This document shows positions 1 through 6,430 of a DNA stretch of 18,334 nucleotides, one piece after another (within the stretch, counting starts at the first letter, position 1; every line of letters starts with the position of its first letter). The stretch covers positions 14,157 through 32,490 of the forward strand of contig JAHECQ010000001.1 in the NCBI GenBank assembly GCA_024641625.1, given 5' to 3'. Source of the stretch: Acidimicrobiales bacterium. Its GTDB lineage: Bacteria > Actinomycetota > Acidimicrobiia > Acidimicrobiales > SZUA-35. Position numbers and translations under genes: made by a program. The notes under the pieces are model-generated. The model searched no databases, had not been told where the DNA came from, and saw nothing but the letters and a program-made list of their open reading frames with translations.

Positions 1-800
1 GTTCCGACCCCGGCACCGCCGAGCTCACCGAGACGCTCGGGACGCAGTTCCCCGGGGTACGTCATGTGCCGGACGTCCGCACGAGCGATCGCGGCGTCCC
101 ACTCGTCAGCGATCTCTTCGCCATCGCCCAGCGTGAGTCGACGGCCGAGGTCTGTCTCTTCAGCAACGCCGACTTGATCCTTCGACCCGACATCGTCGAC
201 GCGTGTGAAGCGGTGGCCGCCCAGATCGATGACCGTTTCCTTCTCATCGGACAACGTACCGACATCCATCTCCACGACTACCTGGAGTTCGAGCCGGGGT
301 GGGCCGATCGCCTGACCGGCCTGGCCCGAGCCGAGGGCGAGTTGAACTCGCCGATCTGGATCGATTGGTTTGCCTTCCGACGCAACGCACTGTTTCCCAT
401 CCGCGACTTCGTGATCGGTCGCCCCGGCTACGACCACTGGCTGGTGGCCCGGGCACTGGAGGAGGGACTGGCGGTCGTCGATGCGACCGAAGCCGTCCTG
501 GTCATCCATCAACACCACGACTACAGCTCCGGTGGCGGACGTCAAGCCGTGTGGCATGGGCCAGAGGCTCAGTCCAACAAGGACCTCATCGGTGGTCGTC
601 GCCACATGCGCATCATCTCCAACGCCTCGCATCGACTCACCCCCGAACTCAGGGTCGAACGGGCCAAGGGAACCAAGTACCTTGCCGGCAAGCTCCACGC
701 CCAGCTCGGGCCGTTCTGGGAGGCGTCGATGGGACCACGGCACAGGCTCGGCCTCGATGCCGATGGCCTGCAGCGAGCGGTGAGCAAGATCACCCGCTGA
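1..800 (+). CDS. Glycosyltransferase-like protein, 5' end missing
   Basis: The frame is open from the window edge (first whole codon at base 3) to TGA at 798-800, giving 265 visible residues. The GTG at 66 is probably an internal Val, because coding-quality sequence continues upstream of it. Visible landmarks are a FSNADLIL segment, a VGQR-like turn (LLIGQRTD), an IDWFAFRR segment, an IGRPGYDHW segment and a VIHQHHDY segment. This order resembles GT-A-fold, nucleotide-diphospho-sugar-transferase-like proteins that carry NADI, GQR, DFF and HQDHDY motifs; the NAD segment is where such folds bind the nucleotide sugar and metal. Donor and acceptor cannot be told. No membrane segment is seen in the visible part. 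The gene ends 18 bases from the convergent P450 stop and I see no good terminator hairpin between them. The assignment rests on motif resemblance only. Confidence 0.6.
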   Translation, partial: SDPGTAELTETLGTQFPGVRHVPDVRTSDRGVPLVSDLFAIAQRESTAEVCLFSNADLILRPDIVDACEAVAAQIDDRFLLIGQRTDIHLHDYLEFEPGWADRLTGLARAEGELNSPIWIDWFAFRRNALFPIRDFVIGRPGYDHWLVARALEEGLAVVDATEAVLVIHQHHDYSSGGGRQAVWHGPEAQSNKDLIGGRRHMRIISNASHRLTPELRVERAKGTKYLAGKLHAQLGPFWEASMGPRHRLGLDADGLQRAVSKITR

Positions 801-818
801 GGCGCCGACCCGAGCTCG

Positions 819-2108
819 TCACCAGTCGACCAGGAGTTGCTCGGGCCCACGAAACGTGATGTTGGCCGAGCTCCAGATCTTCTGGTGTTCGACCAGACGC
901 AGGGTGGGCAGACGATCGACCAACGCCTCCAGCACCAGGACCGCCTCGAACTTCGCCAGGCTGGCGCCGAGGCAGTAGTGCATGCCCTTCCCGAAGGAAA
1001 TGTGTTGGGCTGCGTTGGGGCGGTGGATGTCGAACTCATTCGGATGGTCGAACAGATCGGGTTGACGATTGGCCGAGGCGAAGTTCATGAAGATGCGTGT
1101 ACCCGCAGGCAGTTCGATGCCCCGCAGCATCGTGTCCTCGGTCGTGATCCGACGCCACGAGATCTGGCTCGACTCGAAACGCAACACCTCTTCGACGGCG
1201 TTGGGGATCAGCGTCGGATCGGCGACCAACTGATCCCATTGCTCGCGGCGCGGCAGCAGGCAGAGGAGACAGTTGCAGATCAGCGCCGTGACCGCCTCGT
1301 GGCCGGCGAAGCTGAGCCCGTAGAGGATCGATTCGACCTCGCGATAGGTGAGCTCGCGTTCGTCGGCATCGTGAGCTGCCAGCAGCTCCGACGCGAAGTC
1401 GTCGGCCCGATCGTCGCGCTTGGCTGCGGTGAACGCTCGGCAGTACCGCCAATACGCCAGCATCTTGGTGGCAATGGCAGTCTGCTCGGCCGGTGTCGGG
1501 CGTCCCCACGAGAACGCCTTCCGGTCGCTGCACCACTGCTTGAGACGCTCATCGTCGGCCTCGGGGAAGCCGATGAACCGGAACACCGTCTCCCCCGGCA
1601 GAGGAAAGGCAAACGCATCGATGAACTCGACCGGGGCCCCGCCGCCGGCCTTGGCCGCGATCATGTCATCGATCAGTTCGTTCGAGCGACGCCGCACATA
1701 AGGCTCGAGGGTCATGAGCCGACGGCGGGAGAAACCCTGCCGGGTGTACTTGCGAATCCGGCCGTGGTCGGGGGCCTGACGGTTGGACATCACCTTCTGC
1801 GGGTCGAAGTCGGGCGCAGCCAGGACAGCCTTGGCCTCCTCGGCCAATGGGAAGACCGGATCCTGCACGATCTCCGAGGAATACACGGCCGGGTTGTTGA
1901 AGACCTCGAGAATGTCGTCCATCTCGGTGATGACCACGTAGCCGAGCTGCTCGGCATAGAAGATCGGGCCCTCGGAACGAAGGCGGCTCGCAATCGGGTA
2001 GGGATCGGCCAGGTAGTCCTCGTCGAGTGGGCTCCAATCGTGATTCACCGGACAGCCTTGCGGCGCCGGTGGCGCCGCCTCACGGAGCTGGTGGTAGTCG
2101 TCGACCAT
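819..2108 (-). CDS. Cytochrome P450 (P450-1), I-helix Thr replaced by Ala
   Basis: This is a soluble bacterial P450 of 429 residues, the usual length. The ExxR motif is E307-V-L-R310. The haem loop FGKGMHYCLG spans about 372-381, with Cys379 as the thiolate ligand. The I-helix reads FAGHEAVT (267-274), so the usual Thr of A-G-x-E-T is Ala272. That Thr normally helps deliver protons to the ferric-peroxo intermediate. P450eryF is a known active P450 that also has Ala there and uses substrate and water instead. The start is ATG at 2108, supported by a TAGGCT hexamer six bases upstream. The gene is divergent from the ThDP enzyme (81-base gap) and convergent with the glycosyltransferase-like gene. 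The substrate is unknown. No ferredoxin or ferredoxin reductase is nearby, so electrons must come from partners encoded elsewhere. Confidence 0.93.
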   Translation of the reverse strand: MVDDYHQLREAAPPAPQGCPVNHDWSPLDEDYLADPYPIASRLRSEGPIFYAEQLGYVVITEMDDILEVFNNPAVYSSEIVQDPVFPLAEEAKAVLAAPDFDPQKVMSNRQAPDHGRIRKYTRQGFSRRRLMTLEPYVRRRSNELIDDMIAAKAGGGAPVEFIDAFAFPLPGETVFRFIGFPEADDERLKQWCSDRKAFSWGRPTPAEQTAIATKMLAYWRYCRAFTAAKRDDRADDFASELLAAHDADERELTYREVESILYGLSFAGHEAVTALICNCLLCLLPRREQWDQLVADPTLIPNAVEEVLRFESSQISWRRITTEDTMLRGIELPAGTRIFMNFASANRQPDLFDHPNEFDIHRPNAAQHISFGKGMHYCLGASLAKFEAVLVLEALVDRLPTLRLVEHQKIWSSANITFRGPEQLLVDW

Positions 2109-2114
2109 CGATGG

Positions 2115-2120
2115 AGCCTA
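2115..2120 (-). promoter_or_regulatory. -10 element for leaderless P450-1
   Basis: On the minus strand TAGGCT is followed by six bases (CCATCG) and then the ATG at 2108. A -10 element in this position puts the transcription start at or next to the start codon, and no Shine-Dalgarno sequence is present. No convincing -35 is visible. Confidence 0.6.
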
Positions 2121-2176
2121 CTCAAACCCCGATGCGGGCCGGTCGGACACCTTCTCGTCCTGCGACACCCTTGAGC

Positions 2177-2182
2177 TAGGGT
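2177..2182 (+). promoter_or_regulatory. -10 element for leaderless ThDP-enzyme gene
   Basis: TAGGGT is followed by seven bases and the GTG start at 2190. There is no Shine-Dalgarno sequence. Together with the P450-1 element at 2115-2120 this makes a divergent promoter pair, leaving about 56 bases between the two -10 hexamers for any shared regulator. Confidence 0.6.
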
Positions 2183-2189
2183 CGGGACC

Positions 2190-3830
2190 GTGACCACAGA
2201 CTCCGAAACCCCTGTCATCACCGGCGGTATCTCGATGGCTCGCCAGCTGGCAACCGAAGGCGTGACCCACATCTTCGGGATCCCCGGTGTGCAGCTCGAC
2301 TACGCCATGAATGGCTTGTCGAAGTTCGCCGAGGAGATCGCGTTCATCGCCACCCGCCACGAGCAGACCGCCACCTACGCCGCCGACGGATATTCGCGCA
2401 CCACCGGCAGGATCGGCGTCTCCCTGGTGGTTCCGGGCCCGGGGGTGCTGAACGCCGGTGCCGGATTGGTCACCGCGCTCGCTTGTTCCTCCAAGGTGTT
2501 GTTCCTCGCCGGTCAGATCCCCACCCGCGGCATCGGTGCCGACCTCGGTCTGCTGCACGAGATCCCCGACCAGTCGGGGCTCGTGGCTCAGTTGTGCCGG
2601 TCGTCGACCTTGGTCACCGATCCCGATCAGATCGCCGGAGCAATCCACGGCGCGATGGTCGCCCTGGCCGCAGGTCCGGGCCCGGTGGCGGTCGAGATCC
2701 CACCCGACGTGCTCTACCGTCGCACCGATGGCCCCGCCATCGGAGCCGAGCCGTGGGGCACACCACCCGCCGGCTCGGCGGCCGACCTCGACGCGGCCGC
2801 CGACCGGCTGGCCGCCGCCGAGCGTCCGGTCATCTACGTCGGAGGCGGCGCGTGCGCAGCCGGCGCCTGGGAGGAGTTGGCATCGTTGGCCACTGCCCTG
2901 GGCGCTCCGCTCGTCGCCAGTCCGAACGGCAAGGGCGGCTTCGACGATCGCCACCCCTTGGCCGTCATGCCGCTCGGGCACAAGGAGCTGCTCCAGCGAG
3001 CCGATGTCGTCTTGCTGGTCGGCACCCGCGGGCTCGACGCTCGTGGACGCCCGCTCGAAACCGCCGCCGGCGCCACGCTGATCTCCTTGAACAGCGACCC
3101 GCGTGCCTTCGGCCCGCCGCGGGTGTTCGATGTCACGGTCACCGGTGATGCACGAACCGGAGCGGCCGCGATCGTGCAGCGGCTCGCGGGCGAACGCTCA
3201 CCTTGGTGTCACGACCTCGACGAGATCCGTGAGTGGATCACCGACCAGTTCGCGCCGCTCGAACCGCAACGCTCCTACGTGGCCGCCATGCGGGCTGCCC
3301 TGCCCGACAACACCGTGCTCATCAACGAACTGACCCAGGTCGGTTATGCGGCGCGGCAGCTGTTCCCGGTGCATCATCCCCGCAGCTACGTCGACCCGGG
3401 CTATCAGGGCACACTCGGCTACGGGTATCCGACCGCGGTCGGTGCGGCCGTCGGCAACCCCGACCGACCCGTGGTGTCGCTCAATGGTGATGGCGGGTTC
3501 GGCTATGGCCTGGCCGAGATGGCGACGGTCATGCAGTACGAGCTGCCACTGATCGGTGTGGTCTTCACCGATGGCGCGTACGGCAACGTGCGCCGCATGC
3601 ACAAGCAGCAGTTCGACGGCGTCCATCACGGCACCGATCTGACCAACCCCGACATGCTCAAACTGGCCGATGCCTTCGGCATGACGGGCTATCGGGCCGA
3701 GAGCCCCGAGGAGTTCGGTCGGGCGCTGGCCACTGCGGTCGATGCCAACGAGCCGTGCCTCATCGATGTTCCCCTCGGTGAGCTCCCCGATCCGTGGGCC
3801 ATCGTCGGACGCCCGTGGACCGGCCGGTAG
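2190..3830 (+). CDS. Thiamine-diphosphate-dependent enzyme (acetolactate synthase / decarboxylase superfamily)
   Basis: The protein has 546 residues and three domains in the usual order: N-terminal Pyr domain (about 10-175), central domain (about 195-330) and C-terminal PP domain (about 365-530). Glu58 in RHEQTATYAADGYSR is the conserved acid that activates the thiamine ring. The ThDP/Mg motif starts at GDGG 433-436. By spacing, the usual closing Asn-Asn pair falls on Thr460-Asp461, so an Asp would take the metal-ligand position. The family includes acetolactate synthase, benzoylformate decarboxylase, oxalyl-CoA decarboxylase and carboligases. No small regulatory subunit or other ilv gene is adjacent, so a housekeeping role in branched-chain amino acid synthesis is unlikely. 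I infer a catabolic 2-oxo-acid decarboxylase or carboligase. The start is GTG at 2190, chosen from the TAGGGT element. Confidence 0.88.
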   Translation: MTTDSETPVITGGISMARQLATEGVTHIFGIPGVQLDYAMNGLSKFAEEIAFIATRHEQTATYAADGYSRTTGRIGVSLVVPGPGVLNAGAGLVTALACSSKVLFLAGQIPTRGIGADLGLLHEIPDQSGLVAQLCRSSTLVTDPDQIAGAIHGAMVALAAGPGPVAVEIPPDVLYRRTDGPAIGAEPWGTPPAGSAADLDAAADRLAAAERPVIYVGGGACAAGAWEELASLATALGAPLVASPNGKGGFDDRHPLAVMPLGHKELLQRADVVLLVGTRGLDARGRPLETAAGATLISLNSDPRAFGPPRVFDVTVTGDARTGAAAIVQRLAGERSPWCHDLDEIREWITDQFAPLEPQRSYVAAMRAALPDNTVLINELTQVGYAARQLFPVHHPRSYVDPGYQGTLGYGYPTAVGAAVGNPDRPVVSLNGDGGFGYGLAEMATVMQYELPLIGVVFTDGAYGNVRRMHKQQFDGVHHGTDLTNPDMLKLADAFGMTGYRAESPEEFGRALATAVDANEPCLIDVPLGELPDPWAIVGRPWTGR

Positions 3831-3849
3831 TCGCTCCGTTTCGAGCGAC
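3830..3849. terminator. Bidirectional hairpin between convergent genes
   Basis: GTCGCTC and GAGCGAC form a perfect 7-bp stem around a 6-base CGTTTC loop. It fills most of the gap between the ThDP-enzyme stop and the SDR stop. There is no T-tract on either side, which is common in high-G+C actinobacteria. Confidence 0.5.
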
Positions 3850-3853
3850 CTGC

Positions 3854-4612
3854 TCAGCCGTACCACCCACCGTCGACAACGAACTCCTGGCCGGTCACGA
3901 AGCCGGCCGCATCGGTCGACAGATAGAGCGCCATGTTGGCAATGTCCTCGGGTACGCCGAGTCGCCCGATCGGCGCGCTGCGGGCCATCTTGGCTCGCGT
4001 CTCGTCGTCGAAGTTCCCCTGGGCCAGCATGTCGGTGTCGATGAAGCCGGGGTGTATGGAATTGACGCGAATCTGATGGCGACCGAGTTCCTTGGCTGCG
4101 ATCTTGGTCATGCCGCGCACCGCCCATTTGGATGCGCCGTAGGCCGTCGAGCCGAACAAGCCGACCATGCCGGCCACCGAGCTGATGTTGACGATCGACC
4201 CCCCGTTGTCGGCTTCGATCATCGCCTTGGCGCCGGCCCGCATGCCGAGGAACACTCCCGTCTGGTTGACCGCGATCGTCAAGTCCCAGTCGGACATCGG
4301 CGTGTTGACCAGGCGGCCCATCCGGGCGATGCCGGCGTTGTTGATCAAGACGTCGAGCCGACCGTGACGGGCCATGATGTCGGCGACGACTGCGTCCCAT
4401 TCGGCCTCGGACGTGACGTCGAGATGAAGGTATTCGGCCCCTTCGATCGATCCCGCGGTCCGTTCACCCTCCTCGTCGAGAACGTCGGCGAGGATCACGG
4501 TGGCCCCATGGGAGGCGAAGAGCCTGCCTTCAGCTGCGCCCTGCCCCTTCTCCCGGCCACCTCCGGTGATCAGCACGACGCGACCCGCCATTTCCGTCCC
4601 AGGCTCGCTCAT
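3854..4612 (-). CDS. Short-chain dehydrogenase/reductase (SDR-1)
   Basis: This is a classical SDR of 252 residues, an NAD(P)-dependent oxidoreductase of alcohol/ketone groups. The Rossmann glycine loop starts at T16. Asp42 or D43 after the second strand region suggests a preference for NAD(H). The NNAG motif is at 91-94, the catalytic residues are Ser145, Tyr158 and Lys162, and the C-terminus has the usual GQEFVVDGGW. The glycine loop reads TGGGREKGQG, two residues longer than the normal TGxxxGxG spacing. The start is ATG at 4612, because an AAGGAG Shine-Dalgarno sits five bases before it. A GTG at 4648 in frame would add 12 residues and bury that site. The gene lies 230 bases downstream of P450-2 on the same strand, so it may act on a P450-made alcohol; this is inference. 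Confidence 0.9.
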   Translation of the reverse strand: MSEPGTEMAGRVVLITGGGREKGQGAAEGRLFASHGATVILADVLDEEGERTAGSIEGAEYLHLDVTSEAEWDAVVADIMARHGRLDVLINNAGIARMGRLVNTPMSDWDLTIAVNQTGVFLGMRAGAKAMIEADNGGSIVNISSVAGMVGLFGSTAYGASKWAVRGMTKIAAKELGRHQIRVNSIHPGFIDTDMLAQGNFDDETRAKMARSAPIGRLGVPEDIANMALYLSTDAAGFVTGQEFVVDGGWYG

Positions 4613-4617
4613 GGAAA

Positions 4618-4623
4618 CTCCTT
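4618..4623 (-). promoter_or_regulatory. Shine-Dalgarno that fixes the SDR-1 start
   Basis: AAGGAG on the minus strand lies five bases before the ATG at 4612. It is the best ribosome site in the window and rules against the in-frame GTG at 4648. Confidence 0.75.
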
Positions 4624-4635
4624 GTTGCTCGAAAC

Positions 4636-4649
4636 AGTGAATCGTCACT
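4636..4649. promoter_or_regulatory. Inverted repeat in SDR-1 leader, candidate operator
   Basis: AGTGA-ATCG-TCACT is a perfect 5-bp inverted repeat with a 4-base centre, and its flanks nearly extend the symmetry (ACAAGTGA against TCACTGT). On the minus strand a possible -10, TAGACA, occupies 4655-4650 immediately upstream. The repeat would therefore cover the transcription start, a typical repressor position. Neither the promoter nor the regulator is proven. Confidence 0.35.
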
Positions 4650-4842
4650 TGTCTAGCTCAGCCATGGGTTGCCCGGCGAAGCGAACGCGCCATCGCAGCG
4701 ACTTCCTCCAGGATCGGTCGACCCTGCCGGCGCAGCGAATCGGATGGTGGCCATGGAGTCGGCGCCTGCCCAAGGAGCCAAGGAGACCGACCCGGGCAGC
4801 ATCGCCCAAGCCTCCAGTCAGTCCCCAGGAATGTCCGGCTGG

Positions 4843-6153
4843 TCAGTCGACCAGTCGTACCATCTGCTTGGTCAGGGTGCCGACGTGGAGGTCGGTCATC
4901 CATTCGCTCTCGTCCTCGAGGCGGATCCGTCCGAGAATGTCCCGTCCGGCCAGCTCGCGGATGATGGCACGAAGCTCCCATCGAGCCAGGTTGGCGCCGA
5001 GGCAGAAGTGGGCGCCGTGACCGTAGCCAACGTGGTAGTTGGGATCTCGGCCCACATCGAAACGGTAGGGGTCGACGAACTGGCGTGGGTCACGGTTGGC
5101 CGCTCCGTACCAGAGCCCCACGGTGTCTCCGGCTTTGATCAGCTGACCGCGTAGCTCGACGTCACGGGTGGCCACCCGGGCGAACTGGATGACCGGACAC
5201 GTCCAGCGCACGATCTCCTCGACTGCCGTCTCGACGTACTTGTCGGGGTCGCCCAACAGTCGAGCCAGTTCGTCGGGGTGCTGGAGCATGGCCGAAACAC
5301 CACGGCTGGTGGCGTTGCGCGTGGTCTCGTTCCCGGCAGCGATCAGCAACGACAGATAGCCGTGCAACTGCTGCTGGGTCAACGGCCCGGTCGAGACCTC
5401 GGCCTGCACCAACGTCGATGCAAGATCGTCGCCGGGCTCGATGCGCTTCTCGGCGATGAGGTTCTCGAGATAATCGAAGTACTCGACTCGGAGTCGGCGA
5501 CGCATGTCGGCTCGGGTCTCCCCCGGCAGCGCCCACTCCGTCGATGGGGTGTCGAACTGGCTGTCGGTCCAACGGTGGATGTCGGCCCAGTCGTCGACCG
5601 GCACGCCCATCAGCTCGCAGATCGTGGCCAACGGCAGACCGACCGAGAGATCGTTGACCAGATCGGCCCGACCTTCGGTCAGGAGTTTCTGCTCGAACTG
5701 GTCGACGAACCGGGCCGCGAGCTCGGCCAGCGACCCGGCGATCCGGCGGCACTTGGCCGGGGTGAACGACCGGGCCACCAACAGGCGGAACTCGGTGTGG
5801 CGCGGGTCATCGAAGAAGACCATGTCGAATGGCTCGTCGGCATCCCAGCCGAGGCGTTCGTCCCGTTTCGCCTTGACCTCCCACATCCGATCGTCGTGCC
5901 GTTTGCTGGCGAGACGGAGTCGCCCACCGCCATTGATGAAGGTGGCGTCATCGGACCCGACGTTCTTGACGTCCTCGTACCGGGTGATGGCCCAGAACGG
6001 CTCGATGTCGTCGCGTTCGTACCAGTGCACCGGAGCATGTTCACGCAGCAGATCCCAGTCGGCCCACGGGTAGCCCTCGGTTTCGTACCGGCGGGTCGTG
6101 TGGATGTCGATGGCCGCGAGCTGCTTCTCGAGGTCGGTCCCCAGATCGGTCAT
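4843..6153 (-). CDS. Cytochrome P450 (P450-2)
   Basis: This bacterial P450 has 436 residues. The I-helix motif AAGNETT (272-278) has the normal acid-alcohol pair Glu276-Thr277. ExxR is E313-I-V-R316. The haem loop YGHGAHFCLG is at 377-386 with Cys384 as ligand, and Tyr377 replaces the common Phe. The segment FFDDPRHTEFRLLVARSFTP (about 113-132) is the usual C-helix region. The general look is of P450s that hydroxylate terpenoid, fatty or steroid-like molecules, but I cannot name a CYP family. The start is ATG at 6153, with GGGAG seven bases upstream. The frame stays open to 6537, but that extension crosses the intergenic region and overlaps the LLM gene, so it is rejected. The gene is divergent from the LLM gene. 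Confidence 0.93.
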   Translation of the reverse strand: MTDLGTDLEKQLAAIDIHTTRRYETEGYPWADWDLLREHAPVHWYERDDIEPFWAITRYEDVKNVGSDDATFINGGGRLRLASKRHDDRMWEVKAKRDERLGWDADEPFDMVFFDDPRHTEFRLLVARSFTPAKCRRIAGSLAELAARFVDQFEQKLLTEGRADLVNDLSVGLPLATICELMGVPVDDWADIHRWTDSQFDTPSTEWALPGETRADMRRRLRVEYFDYLENLIAEKRIEPGDDLASTLVQAEVSTGPLTQQQLHGYLSLLIAAGNETTRNATSRGVSAMLQHPDELARLLGDPDKYVETAVEEIVRWTCPVIQFARVATRDVELRGQLIKAGDTVGLWYGAANRDPRQFVDPYRFDVGRDPNYHVGYGHGAHFCLGANLARWELRAIIRELAGRDILGRIRLEDESEWMTDLHVGTLTKQMVRLVD

Positions 6154-6160
6154 TGCGGTA

Positions 6161-6165
6161 CTCCC
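6161..6165 (-). promoter_or_regulatory. Shine-Dalgarno that fixes the P450-2 start
   Basis: GGGAG on the minus strand sits seven bases before the ATG at 6153. It supports a 436-residue product rather than the longer open frame. Confidence 0.65.
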
Positions 6166-6167
6166 AG

Positions 6168-6179
6168 ATCGATTTCGAT
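6168..6179. promoter_or_regulatory. Inverted repeat at the predicted P450-2 transcription start
   Basis: ATCGA-TT-TCGAT is a 5-2-5 inverted repeat. It lies just upstream of the P450-2 Shine-Dalgarno and just downstream of the candidate -10 TAACCT. A repressor bound here would block initiation. It is short enough to be chance. Confidence 0.3.
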
Positions 6180-6184
6180 ACCGA

Positions 6185-6190
6185 AGGTTA
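6185..6190 (-). promoter_or_regulatory. Candidate -10 for P450-2
   Basis: TAACCT on the minus strand fits the actinobacterial TANNNT pattern. It would start transcription near 6178, giving a leader of about 25 bases that contains the Shine-Dalgarno. No clear -35 is seen. Confidence 0.4.
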
Positions 6191-6326
6191 CTTCGCCGTG
6201 GACCCCGACGGCGAACTTCCCAGCGCCGTCCTCTCCCTGGAGGCCAATCAGCCCTCTTGTCGCCGGCGCCGATCGGCCAACGATGTCGGAGGGGGTCCCG
6301 GTTTCGGCCGGGTGGGGTCCACCGAC

Positions 6327-6332
6327 TAGCGT
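6327..6332 (+). promoter_or_regulatory. Candidate -10 for the LLM-1/SDR-2 operon
   Basis: TAGCGT is the same hexamer used before three leaderless genes in this window. Here it lies 98 bases before the start codon, so the transcript would have a leader of roughly 90 bases carrying the 17-bp repeat and a Shine-Dalgarno. GGTGG-GGT-CCACC (6311-6323), a small inverted repeat, sits directly upstream. Confidence 0.4.
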
Positions 6333-6387
6333 TCTTCGCAGCAGCGCATCGCTGCCGCGATCGCGACCTATCCCCCGCACCCACCCC

Positions 6388-6419
6388 CGAAACCACAGCA
6401 AGCACGAAACCACAGCAAG
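6388..6419 (+). repeat. Tandem 17-bp-period repeat in the LLM-1 leader
   Basis: CGAAACCACAGCAAG occurs twice without mismatch, at 6388-6402 and 6405-6419, separated by CA. The second copy runs into the Shine-Dalgarno AAGGGAG (6417-6423). A 17-base period is not a multiple of three and the repeat precedes the start codon, so it is not coding. Confidence 0.85.
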
Positions 6420-6423
6420 GGAG
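6417..6423 (+). promoter_or_regulatory. Shine-Dalgarno that fixes the LLM-1 start
   Basis: AAGGGAG is seven bases before GTG 6431. Its first bases are the last bases of the second repeat copy. Confidence 0.7.
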
Positions 6424-6430
6424 CCAACCG

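Noticed and set aside
837..2174. Long plus-strand open frame of 445 codons
   Set aside because: It is antisense to P450-1, which has all haem and ExxR motifs. Long antisense frames are expected in high-G+C DNA.
4839..4852. TGGTC-AGTC-GACCA inverted repeat at the P450-2 stop
   Set aside because: It is a short stem at a stop codon with no T-tract, and the next gene downstream is on the same strand. It is not strong enough to call a terminator.
3794..5020. Plus-strand open frame of 408 codons and another at 5278-6516
   Set aside because: Both are antisense to SDR-1 or P450-2, cross intergenic gaps and carry no recognisable domain.
6098..6430. N-terminal extension of LLM-1
   Set aside because: It would overlap the P450-2 start and run through the 17-bp repeat. 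MKFGLLYELQ at GTG 6431 with AAGGGAG upstream is the standard family start.
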